A DNA stretch of 64,000 nucleotides from Natronococcus sp. A-GB7 (GTDB taxonomy: Archaea > Halobacteriota > Halobacteria > Halobacteriales > Natrialbaceae): NCBI RefSeq assembly GCF_029688865.1, contig NZ_JARUKV010000010.1, positions 62,001 through 126,000 of the forward strand, in the 5' to 3' direction. The translations under genes and the position numbers were made by a program. Position 1 is the stretch's first letter. Every line of letters starts with the position of its first letter. Under the pieces are notes generated by a model. It saw nothing but the letters and a program-made list of their open reading frames with translations. It was not told where the DNA came from and did not search any database. Positions 36,185 through 44,693 of the stretch are shown here, piece by piece.

Positions 36185-36688
36185 ATGTCCGACTACACCG
36201 ACGATCCGACCGAACCGAACGACGACCGCAACGACCGCTCCGACCACTGGCTGACGAGCCTGCTGTCGGCTCTCGAGCGACTCGAGGGCAGTGACGGGTC
36301 GGCAACCGGTCGCCGAAAACGGAGTTCGATGAGTCTGAACTACGACGTCTCGGTCGGTTCGGGGCTCGACCGGGCGATCGACAGGGTTCGAGCGCCGACC
36401 GACGATACTCCTGGCCGGAAGCGATCCCGGCGCCAACGCCGCTCGCCCTCGCCGGACGGTCACGTCACCTCTCGGCTACACGACGAGGAGCTGCTGGTCA
36501 CGGCCGATATCGCCGGCGCCGACGCGGACGACGTCACGGTCGGCTTCGACGGGGACGAACTCGTCGTCGCCGTCTCCGGCAGCGAACTCGGTCGGGTCGA
36601 CGTTCCCTGGGATGATCGGACGTCACGAGCGACGTTCAAAAACGGCGTGCTGACCGTCGTCGTCGAACCCGTGGAGGACCAGCGATGA
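36185..36688 (+). CDS. gvpH: gas vesicle protein GvpH (Hsp20-like)
   Basis: A 167-residue protein whose C-terminal ~75 residues form an alpha-crystallin-like domain (LLVTADIAGADADDVTVGFDG ... ATFKNGVLTVVVEP). The first ~95 residues are charged and probably disordered, with an Arg/Lys block (GRKRSRRQRR) at about 79-88. GvpH can stabilise other Gvp proteins as a small chaperone. The stop overlaps the next ATG by four bases. Confidence 0.93.
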   Translation: MSDYTDDPTEPNDDRNDRSDHWLTSLLSALERLEGSDGSATGRRKRSSMSLNYDVSVGSGLDRAIDRVRAPTDDTPGRKRSRRQRRSPSPDGHVTSRLHDEELLVTADIAGADADDVTVGFDGDELVVAVSGSELGRVDVPWDDRTSRATFKNGVLTVVVEPVEDQR

Positions 36689-37599
36689 GCGAGGGCGAGG
36701 ACGAAGAGACGTTCGAAGAACTGCTCTCGGCGGCCGAGTCGAGCCTCGAGAACCTCGAGTCATCGCTCGAGGGAGTCGACACGCCCGACGAGCTCGGCGA
36801 CGGCGACCTCGAGGAGCTGCTCGGCGACGTCGATACGCTCGTCCGGATCGCCGAGGAGACGGCCGAGCTGATCGAGTCGCTGGATCTGACGGAGCTCCCG
36901 GAGGCCGTCGACCGCGACGACCTGCTCGAGGCGATCGAAACGGGCGAGATCCCCGATGCGCTGGCCGACGAGGAGACCGGTGCGAGCGACGTCATCGATC
37001 TCACCCAGCTGTTCTCGGCGCTGGACCTGCTGAGCATGTGGGATGCTGCCGACCTGACCGAGATCTGGGAGGAGAAACGCGAACTCGACGACGCGACCGA
37101 CGAGCTCGACGACGAGGACGACGGCGCCCTCGAGGACGCCGCCGAGACCGTCGTCGACGAGGGAACGGACCTGATCGGCGACGAGGACGAGGACGGGCTC
37201 TTCGAGGAGATCGACCCGAGGGAGGCGGCGATGGAGGCCTTCGAGAAGCCCGATATCGAGGACGATCCGGAGGCGTACCAGGTGTTCATCCAGCAGCAGG
37301 CAATGCGCGGGATCGACGCCTTCCGCGACGCCTTACTCGAGACCCACGAGACGTTCCAGGGGCTCTACGAAACCAACCGGGAGAAGATGCGACGGGAGGA
37401 CACGAGCCCGTCCTCGCGGAACCCGACTGCGGCCTCGACGCTGCCGACGGAGCGACGCGATATCGGTACCAGCGACACGCGCCACTCGACGGTGCCCCAG
37501 CAGGTCAAGCTCTCGACGGCGCCGACCCGCAGGCGCATCTACGGCCGTCGGTTCGAACTCGAACTCGAGCGAAAACGACGCCAACAGAACAATGACTGA
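36685..37599 (+). CDS. gas vesicle locus protein at the gvpI position, 304 residues
   Basis: A 304-residue protein in the place of gvpI, overlapping gvpH by four bases. The first ~200 residues are acidic and helical (TFEELLSAAESSLENLESSLEG ... DEDDGALEDAAETVVDEG). A middle block, DDPEAYQVFIQQQAMRGIDA, is near residue 205. The last ~60 residues turn basic, PQQVKLSTAPTRRRIYGRR then LELERKRRQQNND. GvpI proteins I know are around 140 residues and basic. This could be a fused or enlarged GvpI whose C-terminus keeps the basic part, or a different protein. I do not assign a function. Confidence 0.7.
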   Translation: MSEGEDEETFEELLSAAESSLENLESSLEGVDTPDELGDGDLEELLGDVDTLVRIAEETAELIESLDLTELPEAVDRDDLLEAIETGEIPDALADEETGASDVIDLTQLFSALDLLSMWDAADLTEIWEEKRELDDATDELDDEDDGALEDAAETVVDEGTDLIGDEDEDGLFEEIDPREAAMEAFEKPDIEDDPEAYQVFIQQQAMRGIDAFRDALLETHETFQGLYETNREKMRREDTSPSSRNPTAASTLPTERRDIGTSDTRHSTVPQQVKLSTAPTRRRIYGRRFELELERKRRQQNND

Positions 37600-37733
37600 C
37601 ACCATACGCAGCAGCCGGACGAAGCGAACGAGTATCGCCGGCCGATCCTCGAGCGGTGACGCTCGCGCGATCGGAACGGCCACGGCTGAACGACCGATCC
37701 GGGACAACGACGGACACGGCGGAGGTGATCGGC

Positions 37734-38246
37734 GTGGTCGATGAGTTCCAGCCCAGCCGACAGAAGGCCGACCTCGCCGAGGTCGTCGAGATGCTGCTCG
37801 ACAAGGGGATCGTCATCAACGCCGACATCGCCGTCTCGATCGGCGACACCCAGCTCCTTGGCATTCAGCTCCGGGCCGCGATCGCCTCCTTCGAGACCGC
37901 GGCGAAGTACGGTCTCGAGTTCCCCGAGGGAACGGACATGCAACGCCTCGCCGAGGCCGTCGACGACCCCGAACTCGCCGAGGAGCGACAGGCGACCGCA
38001 CCGGTCGATCCGACCCGCGGCGTCAACGTGACAGCCGAACCCGACGAGGAAGAAGACGGGTCGAACGGCGAGGACGAAGCCGAGTCCGACGGCGGAGACG
38101 ACGTCGTAGCAGCCGACCACCCCGGGCTGAGTCCCGACCCTGATCAACCGACCAGCGGCGGGTTCGACCTGCTCAGCGACGACGCAGACGACGAGTCGGG
38201 GGACGAATCGACCGACGAGGAGACCGAGGAAGCGGAGGAGGACTGA
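37734..38246 (+). CDS. gvpJ: gas vesicle protein GvpJ
   Basis: A GvpA paralogue needed for vesicle assembly. The core QKADLAEVVEMLLDKGIVIN ... GTDMQRLAEAV covers about residues 10-75. After it comes an unusually long acidic tail of ~95 residues. GTG 37734 is preferred because GGAGGTGA (37721-37728) is a strong Shine-Dalgarno at good spacing and gives the short N-terminus usual in the family. A GTG at 37656 would add 26 unrelated residues. The 134 bases after the preceding gene are otherwise unexplained. Confidence 0.9.
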   Translation: MVDEFQPSRQKADLAEVVEMLLDKGIVINADIAVSIGDTQLLGIQLRAAIASFETAAKYGLEFPEGTDMQRLAEAVDDPELAEERQATAPVDPTRGVNVTAEPDEEEDGSNGEDEAESDGGDDVVAADHPGLSPDPDQPTSGGFDLLSDDADDESGDESTDEETEEAEED

Positions 38247-38249
38247 CCC

Positions 38250-38594
38250 GTGTCGACGATCGACGTCGGCGACGGCGAGAACGCGCGCGACGGGCTGTTG
38301 ACGCTCGTCATCGCCGTCGTCGAGATCCTGATCGAAGCTCTCGAGGGTGAGGCCGTCCGGCGCATGGAGTCGGGCGATCTCACCGACGAGGAGATCGAAC
38401 GCCTCGGCGGCCAGCTCGCGACGATCGAGGCCGAGATCGAACAGCTCAAGGAAGACGAGGGGATCGAGGACGGCGTTGATGACCTCCGGGGCGAGCTGGA
38501 CGGACTCGTCACCGACGCGATCGAACAGCTCCAGGGGGAGACGACCGCCTCGAACAAGCCCGGCTACTCCGTGTTCGGAGGTGAGGAGCAGTGA
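38250..38594 (+). CDS. gvpK: gas vesicle protein GvpK
   Basis: A 114-residue GvpK with a GTG start. Recognisable core: [29 protein letters not shown] and the long helix [22 protein letters not shown]. It ends [10 protein letters not shown]. Three bases separate it from gvpJ and its stop overlaps gvpL's GTG by four bases. Confidence 0.95.
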   Translation: MSTIDVGDGENARDGLLTLVIAVVEILIEALEGEAVRRMESGDLTDEEIERLGGQLATIEAEIEQLKEDEGIEDGVDDLRGELDGLVTDAIEQLQGETTASNKPGYSVFGGEEQ

Positions 38595-39496
38595 GTTCCG
38601 ACGACCGCGACGAGCGAGCCGAGGGCGCCGACCGGGAGCCGGGTGTCGACGCCGACGAGGTTCCCGAGATCGACGAGGGTCGGTACCTCTACTGTCTCGT
38701 ACGGGCGAACGCGGACGCCAACCTCGAGCTGACGGGGATCGACGACGAGCCGGTCTCGATCGTCGTCGAAGACGGGATCGGTGCGGTCGTCCACGCCTGC
38801 GAGGGGATCTACGACTCGGCCGATCTCGCGCAGGTCAGACGCTGGCTCGTTCGCCACCAGACGGTCATCGACGAGGCCAGCGAGCGGTTCGGGACACCGA
38901 TTCCGTTCCAGTTCGACACGATCCTCCGGGGTGACGACGAGCGCGTCCGAGAGTGGATCGACGACGAACGGGACACGCTCGGGCAGGCACTGTCGGGGCT
39001 TGCCGACCACTGGGAGTACCGCGTCGAAGTCGTCGAGGTCGATCCCGTCGACGACGAGACGCTGATCGAACGGGACGACCGACTTCAGGAGCTTCACGAG
39101 AAGATCGACGACTCCGAGGAGGGAACGGCGTTCTTACTCGAGAAGAAACTCGACCAGCGCCTGGCTGCGGTGCGGGCGAACCGCCGGGAGTCGGCGACCG
39201 ACGACCTCGAGGAGCGCCTCGCCGCCGAGGCCCGCGAGGTCCACTCCCTCGAACGCTCCCCTTCGGCGTCGCTTTCCGACGAGGTCGCCGACGAGGACGA
39301 CGGTGAGGGAGAGACGCTGTGTCGACTCACGCTGCTGGCCCACGAGGACGACGAGGGGGCCATCGGCTCGATACTCGACGACGTGGCGGCGACGGACGGG
39401 CTCGAGGTCCGGTTTACGGGGCCGTGGCCGCCGTACACGTTCGCGCCGGAGCTTGGCAGCGGCGAGGGAACGACCGACGGAGGACGACGGCCATGA
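38591..39496 (+). CDS. gvpL: gas vesicle protein GvpL
   Basis: A 301-residue GvpF/GvpL-family protein that links the accessory complex. The N-terminal strand [13 protein letters not shown] and C-terminal [14 protein letters not shown] match GvpF's pattern. The middle helix includes [18 protein letters not shown], and an acidic insert lies near residues 220-240. It starts at GTG 38591, overlapping gvpK, and its stop overlaps gvpM. Confidence 0.95.
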   Translation: MSSDDRDERAEGADREPGVDADEVPEIDEGRYLYCLVRANADANLELTGIDDEPVSIVVEDGIGAVVHACEGIYDSADLAQVRRWLVRHQTVIDEASERFGTPIPFQFDTILRGDDERVREWIDDERDTLGQALSGLADHWEYRVEVVEVDPVDDETLIERDDRLQELHEKIDDSEEGTAFLLEKKLDQRLAAVRANRRESATDDLEERLAAEAREVHSLERSPSASLSDEVADEDDGEGETLCRLTLLAHEDDEGAIGSILDDVAATDGLEVRFTGPWPPYTFAPELGSGEGTTDGGRRP

Positions 39497-39786
39497 GACC
39501 GCGAAAGGACGAGGACGCGCTGGTCGACGTGCTCGACGTCGTGCTCAGAGACGGGGCGATCCTTCGCGCCGACGTGATCATCTCGGTCGCGGACGTGCCG
39601 CTGGTCGGGATCAAACTCTCGGCGGCGATCGCCGGAATGGAGACGATGACCGAGTACGGACTGTTCCAGAAGTGGGACGTCGATCGGCGGGCCAGAGCGG
39701 TCGAACGCCGGCAGTACGGCCGAGGGCGCGACGACGACCAGGAGTCGATCACTGTCAACGGCCGGAAGCGAGACGAACTCGAGTAA
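39493..39786 (+). CDS. gvpM: gas vesicle protein GvpM
   Basis: A 97-residue GvpA paralogue. Core: DALVDVLDVVLRDGAILRAD, VPLVGIKLSAAIAGMETMTEYGLF. The C-terminus is basic then acidic. Highly homologous to GvpJ and GvpA, it is thought to help nucleate the vesicle. It closes the rightward operon, overlapping gvpL in an ATGA. Confidence 0.94.
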   Translation: MRPRKDEDALVDVLDVVLRDGAILRADVIISVADVPLVGIKLSAAIAGMETMTEYGLFQKWDVDRRARAVERRQYGRGRDDDQESITVNGRKRDELE

Positions 39787-39820
39787 CGGGACACCCAACT
39801 CCGAGAGAGGGACCGAGCGG

Positions 39821-40036
39821 TCAGGCGAACGTCGGTCGCTCGGTCGTGAGCTCGACCTCCCCGGAGACGGTCTCCTCGTCGCGGTCCTCGTCGTAGACGT
39901 ACTGTCCGGAGCCGCCACAGAGCGTACACTCGTAGTTCTCGGAAATCTCGTTGATCATCTCGCCGTCCTCGAAGTAGACGCGGCTCTGGACGATCTGCAG
40001 GAACTGCGGCGTCTCGCAGTTGGCACAGCTGATCAT
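39821..40036 (-). CDS. small zinc-ribbon protein (DUF7838-like)
   Basis: A 71-residue protein with two CxxC pairs: C4/C7 (SCANC) and C37/C40 (ECTLCGGSGQY). They should form one zinc beta-ribbon. The C-terminus is acidic. I recall the family as DUF7838 in haloarchaea; the number is from memory. It is convergent with gvpM and probably unrelated to gas vesicles. Confidence 0.8.
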   Translation of the reverse strand: MISCANCETPQFLQIVQSRVYFEDGEMINEISENYECTLCGGSGQYVYDEDRDEETVSGEVELTTERPTFA

Positions 40037-40724
40037 ATCGGTGAGGTAGCCGTGATCGGTTGTAGTTATCCGGCTTGTAACCGGTGGATCGGGACCCCCT
40101 ATGGACGTCTTACCTGTCAGGCGCCGTCAGCTCGACGGCCGGACCGAGCACCCCGCTTCTCGAGCGGTTACGAAGCGGCGCAAACGCAGAGTAAACGAGT
40201 CATAATCGCAAGACGGAAGCGGAATCGTTCGGGTACCGAGAGGCGAATTAGTGACCGAACAACCGTCGGTATGGCGGACACGAACGACGAGGTACTGACG
40301 TCGGGCCGAACGATCGGCGACGACTCGTACCCGAAACGACCGACGGGATCGGTCCTCGTCCGAGAGGCGGCTCGTCCGTCAGCTCGCACGCTGATAGCGA
40401 CGGGCTCCGGCCGACCGTGCGTTCGTCCTCCGTAGCCGAGCGCTACGTCGGCGGTATACACTCCCTGTCGAGAGTTCGGCCGTACTAGCATGTGACAAGC
40501 CGCCGCATAACAATGTCGGTCTCGTGCGACTCTTCGTCCGCGGGGATACCCCCCGCCGGGTGCGCGCTCGGCCCGGACGCCGACGCGCTGACCGGCCGAC
40601 TGCGTGCGGTCGTACCCGGAACGCTCGGACGTGGACTCGCCCCCGCTTCGAGTACGCTCATGTCTCTCACGCCAGGGTGGGTTTCCCGCCCCCACCCGGT
40701 TCAAAACGCTCGCGAGCCCCGCGC
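40037..40724. other. 688-base region without a convincing gene
   Basis: It holds at most weak short frames: plus-strand 40271-40435 (54 codons, starting MADTNDEVLTSGRTIGDDSY and ending Arg/Pro-rich) and minus-strand 40485-40670 (61 codons, ending SHETDIVMRRLVTC). Neither has a promoter or known homologue. The region may include remnants of a lost gene. No repeats or RNA gene are recognised. Confidence 0.5.
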
Positions 40725-41786
40725 TCAGAATTCGGTAACGACCGGAATGCCGACGGTACCGTAGTCGTCCATTGCAGCAAGGGTCTCGGGCAGTTCCTCG
40801 AGCGAGAGTCGCTCGCCGATGATCTTGCTCGGATCGAGGGTTCCCGCCGCGATCAGCCGGAACAGCTCCTCGTAGCGAACCAGCGGCATGCCGAAGGAGC
40901 CGCGGAAGTCGATCTCCTGCATCGTCATCGCGTCGACCGGGAGGGAGACCTCGCCGCCCTCCTCGTCGGTCGTGAGTCCGACCTGGACGTGGCGACCGCG
41001 CTTCCCGAGGCTGCCGATCGAGTTGCGGCAGGTCTCGGCGATCCCGAGCGCGTCGATCGACACGTCCGCACCGCCGTCGGCCAGCGCTTTCACCTCGCTG
41101 GCGGGGTTGTCGGCCTCGTCGGCGTTGACGGTGTCGACCGCGCCGAGCTCGCGGGCCCGCTCGAGTTTGTTCTCGCGGACGTCGACGGCGATCGGCTGGG
41201 CGCCGATCGCGCTCGCGATGTGGATCGCGGAGAGTCCGACGCCGCCACAGCCGTGGACGGCAACCCTGTCGCCGGGCCGCAGATCGGCGCGGTCGGCCAG
41301 CGCGTGGTAGGCGGTCATGAACCGACAGCCCAGCCCCGCCATCTCGGCGAACTCGACGTCCTCGGGGAGTTTCACGCAGTTGAAATCCGCCTCCCGAACC
41401 GGGAACGCCTCCGCGAACGCGCCGGGGGTGATGCTCGTAAACCCGAGTGGAACGACCGTCTCGCAGACGTTCGCCCGCCCGGTTCGACAGTGCCGGCAGC
41501 TTCCGTCGGCGAGGTGGAACGGGACGGTGACGCGGTCGCCCTCCGCGAGCGTCTCGACGTCCTCGCCGACCGCCGCCACGATGCCCGCGGGTTCGTGACC
41601 CAGAATCTGTCCCGGCTGGGCCTGCGCGCCGACCCACTCCCAGTCGCCCTGCCAGGCGTGCCAGTCGCTTCGACACACTCCGCAGGCTTCGGTCTCGACG
41701 ACGACCTGATCGGGTTCGGGCTTCGGGTAGTCGACGGACTGGATCTCGAGCGGTTCGCCGTACTCCGCGAGTACTGCAGCTCTCAT
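40725..41786 (-). CDS. zinc-dependent alcohol dehydrogenase (MDR family)
   Basis: A 353-residue NAD(P)-dependent medium-chain dehydrogenase. Catalytic zinc ligands fit C38 (ACGVC), H64 and E65 (GHEPAG). The structural zinc site has only three cysteines, C97, C100 and C108 (CRHCRTGRANVC), with D94 where the fourth cysteine normally stands. The Rossmann motif is VHGCGGVGLSAI. The ATG at 41784-41786 (MRAAVLAEYG) matches family starts. Substrate could be a primary or secondary alcohol. Confidence 0.94.
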   Translation of the reverse strand: MRAAVLAEYGEPLEIQSVDYPKPEPDQVVVETEACGVCRSDWHAWQGDWEWVGAQAQPGQILGHEPAGIVAAVGEDVETLAEGDRVTVPFHLADGSCRHCRTGRANVCETVVPLGFTSITPGAFAEAFPVREADFNCVKLPEDVEFAEMAGLGCRFMTAYHALADRADLRPGDRVAVHGCGGVGLSAIHIASAIGAQPIAVDVRENKLERARELGAVDTVNADEADNPASEVKALADGGADVSIDALGIAETCRNSIGSLGKRGRHVQVGLTTDEEGGEVSLPVDAMTMQEIDFRGSFGMPLVRYEELFRLIAAGTLDPSKIIGERLSLEELPETLAAMDDYGTVGIPVVTEF

Positions 41787-41927
41787 GTGTTGGGAGTACA
41801 CACACCGCGTACAAAACTGTATGCGGCCTGACTCGAGCGTCCGGTACTACGCTGCTCGCTGTTCCGGTCCGGTGGCGCCAGGGATTTCGTCGGTTTCGGT
41901 GACATTCATACAGATCACCCCACGGGG

Positions 41928-41943
41928 AATCAATTGATTAATA
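41928..41943 (+). promoter_or_regulatory. promoter of the KaiC-like gene: 12-bp palindrome and TATA-like box
   Basis: AATCAATTGATT (41928-41939) is a perfect 12-bp palindrome. It runs directly into TTAATA (41938-41943), about 20-25 bases upstream of the ATG at 41963. A regulator bound here would cover the TATA/BRE region. Confidence 0.5.
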
Positions 41944-41962
41944 CCGCCCAATTTCGTTTGAT

Positions 41963-43438
41963 ATGGCTGTGGCATCCAATATTACGCTGATGAACAGCGG
42001 GATCAACGGCCTGGATGAGATCCTCCACGGAGGGCTCGCGAAGGGACGGATGTATCTCGTCCACGGCCAACCCGGCACCGGGAAGACGCTGCTCGGTATG
42101 CACTTTTTGGAGGAGGGGTTGCAAAACGGCGAGACGGTGCTGTTCATCCACGGAGAGGAGTCCAGACAGGAGATTCTGGCCAACGGCGATGCGGTCAATA
42201 TCGATATCAGCGACGCCGAGTTTCTCGATCTCGGCCCGGAGTCGGACTTCTTTACCGACGACGACTCGTACGACTTAGTCGAGCCAAGCGACATCGAGCG
42301 CGATCGCTACACCAAGCGCATTCACGAGGCGATCAGGGAAATCAACCCCTCCCGTGTCGTCCTCGACCCGATCTCACAGCTCAGGTACGTCGAGGCCAAC
42401 GAGTACCAGTTCCGCAAGCGGATCCTCTCCTTTATGCGGTTTCTCAAGCAACACGAGATCACGGTCCTCGTCACGGCGACGCTGCACTCCAAACCCGAGT
42501 ACGACACCGAGTTGCGCTCGCTCAGCGACGGAATCATCAAGCTCACCCGTGGCAAGGAAGGACGGCGCGTCGAGGCGACGAAACACCGCGCGCTCGGTCA
42601 GATGGGCGGCGATCACGGGATGGCGATCCGGGAGAACGGACTCGAGATCTATCCCCGCCTTATTCCCGAATCACACCAGCACGCGTTCAAGCCCAAACGG
42701 ATCCACTCGGGAATCGACGAACTCGACGAGCTACTCGGCGGCGGGTTCGACCAGCGCACAGTCACGTTCATCAGCGGACCGACGGGTGCCGGCAAGACCT
42801 CGACTGGAACGCAGCTACTGACGCAGGCGGCCAGAGACGGACTCAACTCCGCGATCTACCTGTTCGAGGAGAACATGGAGACGTTCACTCACCGCTCGGA
42901 GTCGATCGGCATCCCCGTCACGGAGCTGCGCGAGGAGGGGACCCTCTCGGTGAACGAGGTCGAGCCGCTTGCGCTCTCGAGCGAGGAGTTCGCCCACATG
43001 GTCATCGAGCAGGTCGAGGAGGAGGGGACCGATATCGTGATGATCGACGGGATCGACGGCTACACGATCGCGATTCAGGGACAGGAGTCCGAACTCGTCC
43101 GGGAGCTCCACGCACTGGCGCGCTATCTGAAGAACAAGGGCATCACGGTGTTGATCACGAACGAGATCTCCGAGATCACCGGGATCACGGAGGCGACCGA
43201 CAACCAGCTCAGCTACATCGCGGACAACATCGCGTTCGTCAGCTACGTCGAGATGGACGGGAGTCTCCGGAAGGTCATCGGCGTGCTCAAGAAACGAACC
43301 GGAAGCTTCGAAAAAACGCTTCGGGAGTTCGAGATCACCGGCGACGGTATCCGCGTCGGCGAGCCGCTGACCGGCCTTCACGGTATCCTGCAGGGCTCAC
43401 CGATGGGACGAACGATCGATCCCGCACGGAACGAATGA
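41963..43438 (+). CDS. KaiC-like double-domain RecA-family ATPase
   Basis: A 491-residue KaiC-type signalling ATPase with two RecA domains. Domain 1 has Walker A GQPGTGKT at 35-42 and INPSRVVLDPISQLRY. Domain 2 has Walker A GPTGAGKT near 272-279 and DIVMIDGIDGYT. KaiC is the central oscillator ATPase of cyanobacteria. Haloarchaea carry several KaiC-like proteins of less clear function. A histidine kinase follows after 40 bases on the same strand, making a signalling pair. Whether autophosphorylation sites exist in domain 2 cannot be decided by eye. Confidence 0.9.
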   Translation: MAVASNITLMNSGINGLDEILHGGLAKGRMYLVHGQPGTGKTLLGMHFLEEGLQNGETVLFIHGEESRQEILANGDAVNIDISDAEFLDLGPESDFFTDDDSYDLVEPSDIERDRYTKRIHEAIREINPSRVVLDPISQLRYVEANEYQFRKRILSFMRFLKQHEITVLVTATLHSKPEYDTELRSLSDGIIKLTRGKEGRRVEATKHRALGQMGGDHGMAIRENGLEIYPRLIPESHQHAFKPKRIHSGIDELDELLGGGFDQRTVTFISGPTGAGKTSTGTQLLTQAARDGLNSAIYLFEENMETFTHRSESIGIPVTELREEGTLSVNEVEPLALSSEEFAHMVIEQVEEEGTDIVMIDGIDGYTIAIQGQESELVRELHALARYLKNKGITVLITNEISEITGITEATDNQLSYIADNIAFVSYVEMDGSLRKVIGVLKKRTGSFEKTLREFEITGDGIRVGEPLTGLHGILQGSPMGRTIDPARNE

Positions 43439-43478
43439 TCACACCACACCGCAGTCCGACGAAATACCGAGCCCGCGT

Positions 43479-44579
43479 ATGAGCAGGAACGATCGGCAGA
43501 ACACGGTCCAGCTGCTCATCAACGAGGAGGGGAATCGCACTGCGGTTCGGGAGCTGCTCACCGACTACTACGAGGTCGAGACCGAGCCGTCGCTCGTCGA
43601 AGCCGACCTCTATCTCGTCGACGACTACTCGTTTCACGACTACCACGACGCGCTCCGCGAGCACGTCCACGAGAGCGACCCGGTCTTCTGTCCCGTCGTT
43701 CTCGTCCGCCGCGACGACGACCACCACAGGGTCACGCTACCGAACCCGGACGAACGCGACCCGCCGCTGCTCGTCGACGACATCGTCGAGGCACCGATCG
43801 ATCGGACGCTGCTCTTTCGGCGGCTGAACACGCTGCTCGTCCGACGCAGCCAGTCCCAGGAGCTGATGCACTACATCTCGAAGCTCGAGGAGTCGAACCG
43901 GTCGCTCGAGCAGTTCGCCTACGCCGCCTCCCACGACCTCCAGGAGCCGCTCCGGATGGTCTCGAGCTACCTCCAGCTGATCGATCAGCGCTACGAGGAC
44001 GAACTCGACGAGGAAGGTCGGGAGTTCCTCGGCTACGCCATCGACGGCGCCAACCGGATGCGGGACATGATCGAGGGGCTGCTCGAGTACTCCCGCGTCG
44101 ACACCCGCGGCAGTCCGCTCGAGCCGACCGATCTCGAGGCCGTCCTCGACGAGGCGCTCGCGGACCTCAGAATGAAGATCGACGAGCACGACGCCGAGAT
44201 CGAAGCCGAACCGCTCCCGACCGTTCTGGGCGACGACGACCAGCTCCGACAGGTGTTCCAGAACCTGCTGAACAACGCGATCGAGTACAGCGGCGACAGA
44301 CCCCCTCGAGTACGGGTCAGCGCACGACGACAGGACAGAACGTGGCGGATCGCCGTCTCCGACGACGGCGTCGGGATCGACCCCGAGGATCAGGACCGAA
44401 TCTTCGAGCTGTTCCAGCGGCTACACAGCCACAAGGAACACGCGGGAAGCGGAATCGGGCTCGCTCTCTGTAAGCGGATCGTCGAACGCCACGACGGACG
44501 AATCTGGGTCGATTCCGACTCGAGCTCGGGCGCGACGTTTTCGTTTACGCTCCCGGCGCTCGACGCTCGACGGGAGTGA
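43479..44579 (+). CDS. sensor histidine kinase with receiver-like N-terminus
   Basis: A 366-residue soluble histidine kinase. Residues 1-122 look like a receiver or pseudo-receiver domain (LYLVDDYSFHDYHDAL with acidic D48/D49, then PVVLVRRDDDHHRV). A short coiled coil (125-145) leads to the HisKA helix with phosphoacceptor H152 in AASHDLQEPLRM. The HATPase domain has N265/N266 (FQNLLNNAIEYS), G1 SDDGVGID and G2 GSGIGLALCK. No membrane segment is present. It probably forms a signalling unit with the preceding KaiC-like ATPase. A stem-loop follows its stop. Confidence 0.92.
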   Translation: MSRNDRQNTVQLLINEEGNRTAVRELLTDYYEVETEPSLVEADLYLVDDYSFHDYHDALREHVHESDPVFCPVVLVRRDDDHHRVTLPNPDERDPPLLVDDIVEAPIDRTLLFRRLNTLLVRRSQSQELMHYISKLEESNRSLEQFAYAASHDLQEPLRMVSSYLQLIDQRYEDELDEEGREFLGYAIDGANRMRDMIEGLLEYSRVDTRGSPLEPTDLEAVLDEALADLRMKIDEHDAEIEAEPLPTVLGDDDQLRQVFQNLLNNAIEYSGDRPPRVRVSARRQDRTWRIAVSDDGVGIDPEDQDRIFELFQRLHSHKEHAGSGIGLALCKRIVERHDGRIWVDSDSSSGATFSFTLPALDARRE

Positions 44580-44580
44580 C

Positions 44581-44607
44581 CGCCGAGGTGCAAGCTGTGA
44601 CTCGGCG
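44581..44607 (+). terminator. stem-loop after the histidine kinase gene
   Basis: A 7-bp inverted repeat CGCCGAG / CTCGGCG with a 13-base loop starts one base after the stop codon. There is no strong T tract right after it, so termination at this place is only possible. Confidence 0.3.
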
Positions 44608-44693
44608 AGAAGTGCGGTAACAGCCACCATAGTTCCACCGCTGAATTCAAAGATAGGAAGGTGCTTTACGCTGGACCCACTCCGACTAGCCGA

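Noticed and set aside
36636-37289. Ser-rich minus-strand frame opposite the gvpI-position gene
   Set aside because: Ser-rich composition is what GAG/GAC acidic codons give when read antisense.
40271-40435. 54-codon frame starting MADTNDEVLTSGRT
   Set aside because: No promoter, no known homologue, Arg/Pro-rich end; kept only as a remark in the intergenic feature.
40485-40670. 61-codon minus-strand frame ending SHETDIVMRRLVTC
   Set aside because: The end is protein-like but the main part is Ser/Pro/Ala low complexity and no promoter is seen.
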